From a virus, in IMG/VR virus record IMGVR_UViG_3300044646_002195, positions 1 through 30,194 of that record: a stretch of 30,194 nt of DNA; one strand, given 5' to 3'. Below the pieces are notes generated by a model. It was not told where the DNA came from and searched no databases. It was given only the letters and a program-made list of their open reading frames with translations. This document shows, piece after piece, positions 28,307 through 30,194 of this stretch. The first letter of the stretch is position 1; each line of letters opens with the position of its first letter. A program made the position numbers and the translations under genes.

Positions 28307-29341
28307 ATGCCAAAAAAACCCGCAGCTAACAATGTGTGGCAGGAGATTGAACGCTCCTCCACCGCCCGCGTCCACCGCTCCGAGGTGGATGACCTGAAGA
28401 AACAGATCGCAAGCTACCAGCAGGCGATCGAAGAGTTGAGCGCCAGCATGGATGTCGCGTCCCTGCTGAAGGAGTCGCCCGCAAGCAACCGCACCTACGC
28501 CATCGAGCGCAAAGGCAAATCCTCCACGGAATCCGCCGCGGTTGTCGTAGCGAGCGATTGGCACTGCGAGGAATCGGTCGATCCCCGCACGGTCTCGCAC
28601 CTCAACACCTTTAACTTGGAGGTGGCCGATCAACGCATCGAGCGGTTTGCCAAGTCGGCGATCCGACTCCTCGAAATCCAGCGCGGCGGCTGCGACATCC
28701 CGATCTGCGTTCTCGCGCTGTTGGGAGATTTGATGTCTGGCTTCATTCACGAGGAATTGCGGGAGGAAAACGAACTCACTCCCACGCAGACTGTTCTGTG
28801 GCTCAAAGAGCGCGTGGCGAAATTCATCAACACCTTCCGCAAAGAGGGAGGCTTTGACCACATCATCATTCCTTGCTCGGTGGGCAACCACGGGCGCACC
28901 ACAGTCAAGCCCCGCCATGGGACGAGTTGGAAGAACTCCTACGAGTGGCTGCTGTATAAGATTCTGGAGCAAGAGATCACCGACAAGGTGACATGGGTGA
29001 TCGGGGAATCGTATCACACCTACCTCGATGTTTATGGTAAAACATTTCGTCTGCATCATGGTGATGGACTGAAGTTTATGGGGGGCGTGGGCGGTTTGAC
29101 CATACCCGTAGAAAAGGCGATTGCGAACTGGAACAAGGGCCGCGTGGCCGACCTCGATATTTTCGGGCATTGGCATCAAAGCCAACAAAATCCGAAGTGG
29201 GTATCGAACGGGAGTCTCATCGGCCATAACGCCTACTCGATCGCCATCAAAGCGCCCTATGAACCGCCCCAGCAAACGCTCTTTCTTTTCAATGCGAAGC
29301 GCGGACGCACCGGCACTTGGCCCATCTTTTTAGAAGATTAA
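28307..29341 (+). CDS. Calcineurin-like metallophosphoesterase, 344 residues
   Basis: N-terminal coiled coil (about 25-50), then the family motifs in order: S-D-W-H (83-86), G-D-L (140-142), G-N-H-G-R (193-197), L-H-H-G-D (249-253) and G-H-W-H (287-290), giving the two-metal site. Substrate unknown; phage homologues of this architecture often sit among late genes. It might cut nucleic acid, cyclic nucleotides or phosphoproteins; the sequence does not say. It starts 4 nt after the endolysin stop, an odd place for a DNA enzyme. Confidence 0.88.
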   Translation: MPKKPAANNVWQEIERSSTARVHRSEVDDLKKQIASYQQAIEELSASMDVASLLKESPASNRTYAIERKGKSSTESAAVVVASDWHCEESVDPRTVSHLNTFNLEVADQRIERFAKSAIRLLEIQRGGCDIPICVLALLGDLMSGFIHEELREENELTPTQTVLWLKERVAKFINTFRKEGGFDHIIIPCSVGNHGRTTVKPRHGTSWKNSYEWLLYKILEQEITDKVTWVIGESYHTYLDVYGKTFRLHHGDGLKFMGGVGGLTIPVEKAIANWNKGRVADLDIFGHWHQSQQNPKWVSNGSLIGHNAYSIAIKAPYEPPQQTLFLFNAKRGRTGTWPIFLED

Positions 29342-29352
29342 CCCAACAATCT

Positions 29353-29775
29353 ATGAATCCTTGGAAAGCCCTCGTCGTTAAACACAAAGCCAAAAGCGTG
29401 AAGCCCATCCCCGAAGGGTGGCTGACCCGAGCCCAAGTCGCCGAGAAAATCGGATGTGCAGAAAGCCGAGTCAATGAAAACCTTCGATCCGCCATCAAAG
29501 CGAAAGATGTGCTGGTGGACAAATTTCCAATCTGGGACGCGATTGAAGGAAAGGTGGTCACAATTCAATGCTATTCCATTAGCTCTCGCAAACCTGCGGA
29601 AGCAGCCCCGACGAAAGGCAAGCCTGGGCGCTGGCCTTTCCCTGTGGGAACCAAGGTGCGCCGGTATGATAGTCCCCAAACGGGGGTTGTAATTTCGGGC
29701 GGGCGCATCGAGTGGGCGAACGGGCGCATTTGCACGCCCCAGGGGAGCACGACCAAAAAAATTCTCGCAGTGTGA
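29353..29775 (+). CDS. HTH protein, 140 residues
   Basis: M-N-P-W-K-A-L-V-V-K-H-K-A-K at 29353, after a leader ending T-T-A-A-C-C-C in DNA, like other leaders here. G-W-L-T-R-A-Q-V-A-E-K-I-G-C-A-E-S-R-V-N (about 20-40) reads as a helix-turn-helix. The end, P-F-P-V-G-T-K-V-R-R-Y-D-S-P-Q-T-G-V-V and W-A-N-G-R-I-C, looks like a small beta domain. Perhaps a late regulator. Its TGA overlaps the next GTG. Confidence 0.65.
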   Translation: MNPWKALVVKHKAKSVKPIPEGWLTRAQVAEKIGCAESRVNENLRSAIKAKDVLVDKFPIWDAIEGKVVTIQCYSISSRKPAEAAPTKGKPGRWPFPVGTKVRRYDSPQTGVVISGGRIEWANGRICTPQGSTTKKILAV

Positions 29776-30059
29776 AAAAGACCTCCGGCAAGGTTCGCAT
29801 CCGTGGAAAGTGGTGGAAAATCGAAATCAAGCGCCTTGCGCCGATTAAGAAAGATGGGCACTGGTCTTCCCTTCACGGGCTCTGTGACTACGCCCAACGG
29901 ACGATCTATTTGAACCCGCAGTTCAATATGAAAGCCACTCTCCGGCATGAAGTAACCCACGCCTGCCAGCCCGATCTCGACGAGCCCACGGTGGAGGAGA
30001 TCGAAGACGCCCACGAAAATGCCGACAAAGTTTTTGAAAAATTGGTTGCCGGTTGTTAA
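29772..30059 (+). CDS. HEVTH putative zinc metalloprotease, 95 residues
   Basis: GTG at 29772 overlaps the upstream stop (GTGA). After a basic start (K-K-T-S-G-K-V-R-I-R-G-K-W) come R-T-I-Y-L-N-P-Q (near 50-57) and L-R-H-E-V-T-H-A-C-Q (about 63-72). H-E-x-x-H with an upstream I-Y-L-N strand is the core of small gluzincin-like domains such as ImmA/IrrE or SprT types, but the protein is shorter than either. ImmA-type proteins can cleave phage repressors; whether this one does is unknown. The acidic tail E-E-I-E-D-A-H-E-N may supply the third ligand. Confidence 0.7.
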   Translation: MKKTSGKVRIRGKWWKIEIKRLAPIKKDGHWSSLHGLCDYAQRTIYLNPQFNMKATLRHEVTHACQPDLDEPTVEEIEDAHENADKVFEKLVAGC

Positions 30060-30080
30060 TAACCTTGTAAAATAATAACC
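30055..30080 (+). promoter_or_regulatory. Double TAATAACC leader
   Basis: GTTAATAACC (30055-30064) and ATAATAACC (30072-30080) lie in tandem, the second ending 1 nt before the ATG at 30082. This is the only tandem copy. Confidence 0.45.
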
Positions 30081-30081
30081 C

Positions 30082-30194
30082 ATGCTGCTTGTCATTCCGT
30101 TCTCGCAAAAAGCCCTTCCTCTGTATCAGCACCTTTTCTCCCTAGGGGGCGTGGCGATGCACGATGTCCTGCTGGTCGGCGGGAACCGCGATGT
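30082..30194 (+). CDS. 5' end of a rightward gene, cut by the window edge
   Basis: M-L-L-V-I-P-F-S-Q-K-A-L-P-L-Y-Q-H and then H-D-V-L-L-V-G-G-N-R-D before the edge. The alternation of hydrophobic strand, helix and strand suits a Rossmann-like enzyme such as a glycosyltransferase, but 37 residues are too few. It carries its own leader element, so it heads a new unit, perhaps the morphogenesis genes missing from this window. Confidence 0.55.
   Translation, partial: MLLVIPFSQKALPLYQHLFSLGGVAMHDVLLVGGNRD

Overview
The window looks like part of a temperate tailed-phage genome (Caudoviricetes): a free prophage, a phage contig, or a prophage inside a chromosome. It carries a tyrosine integrase, a large terminase, a compact replication module, a long tail-fibre region and a lysis cassette. 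Neither edge is a genome end: both cut through a gene. Portal, capsid and tail-tube genes are absent and presumably lie beyond the right edge. The host is unknown. The integrase active-site style (N-A-L-R-H-S-F, then G-N-S-P and H-Y-R-A-L-V) recalls integrases I associate with Verrucomicrobiota and other PVC bacteria, but that is recollection, not a search.

Layout. 1-1261: small leftward (minus-strand) genes separated by repeated dyad hairpins. 1262-2351: a 1.1 kb non-coding control region with a long hairpin, a paired operator, one DnaA-box-like site, a leftward sigma70-like promoter, a cluster of G5-6TTTA repeats in both orientations, and a leftward terminator. 2352-2717: a lone rightward lipoprotein gene (possible moron). 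2720-4771: seven tiny-to-small leftward genes, every junction an ATGA overlap, including several zinc-ribbon proteins. 4912-12816: replication and recombination genes, leftward: D5-like helicase, primase-like protein, family A DNA polymerase, a conserved protein of unknown function, a helicase fused to an Fe-S nuclease, and a DUF6378-like protein. 12809-14139: a resolvase-like nuclease and a cluster of small DNA-binding proteins (two or three ribbon-helix-helix-like, one MerR-like HTH). 14199-15404: integrase. 15405-15670: divergent control region with operators and a candidate attP. 15671-30194, rightward: TerL, tail-fibre and adhesin genes (three with collagen-like Gly-X-Y tracts, one with a leucine-rich tip, one collar-domain fibre, one glycine-rich tip), lysis cassette, calcineurin-like phosphoesterase, an HTH protein, an HEVTH protein and a partial gene.

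How it fits together. The leftward half is the early and lysogeny arm; the rightward half is the late arm, and they diverge at 15405-15670. The same heptamer, TTGTCC(C/T), is found at the divergent region and again in the 1.5 kb control region, so one repressor may govern both; the ribbon-helix-helix proteins beside the integrase are the obvious candidates. A second recurring signal, GTAATAACC followed by AACC, sits just before many transcription-unit heads in the same orientation as the gene. Within units, genes overlap by 1-14 nt, usually ATGA or GTGA, implying translational coupling.

Most worth following: the GTAATAACC leader element, the TTGTCCY operator network, the telomere-like G-rich repeat cluster, the 298-nt two-frame overlap of primase and helicase, and the duplicated hendecad-repeat tail proteins of which only one carries a leucine-rich tip.
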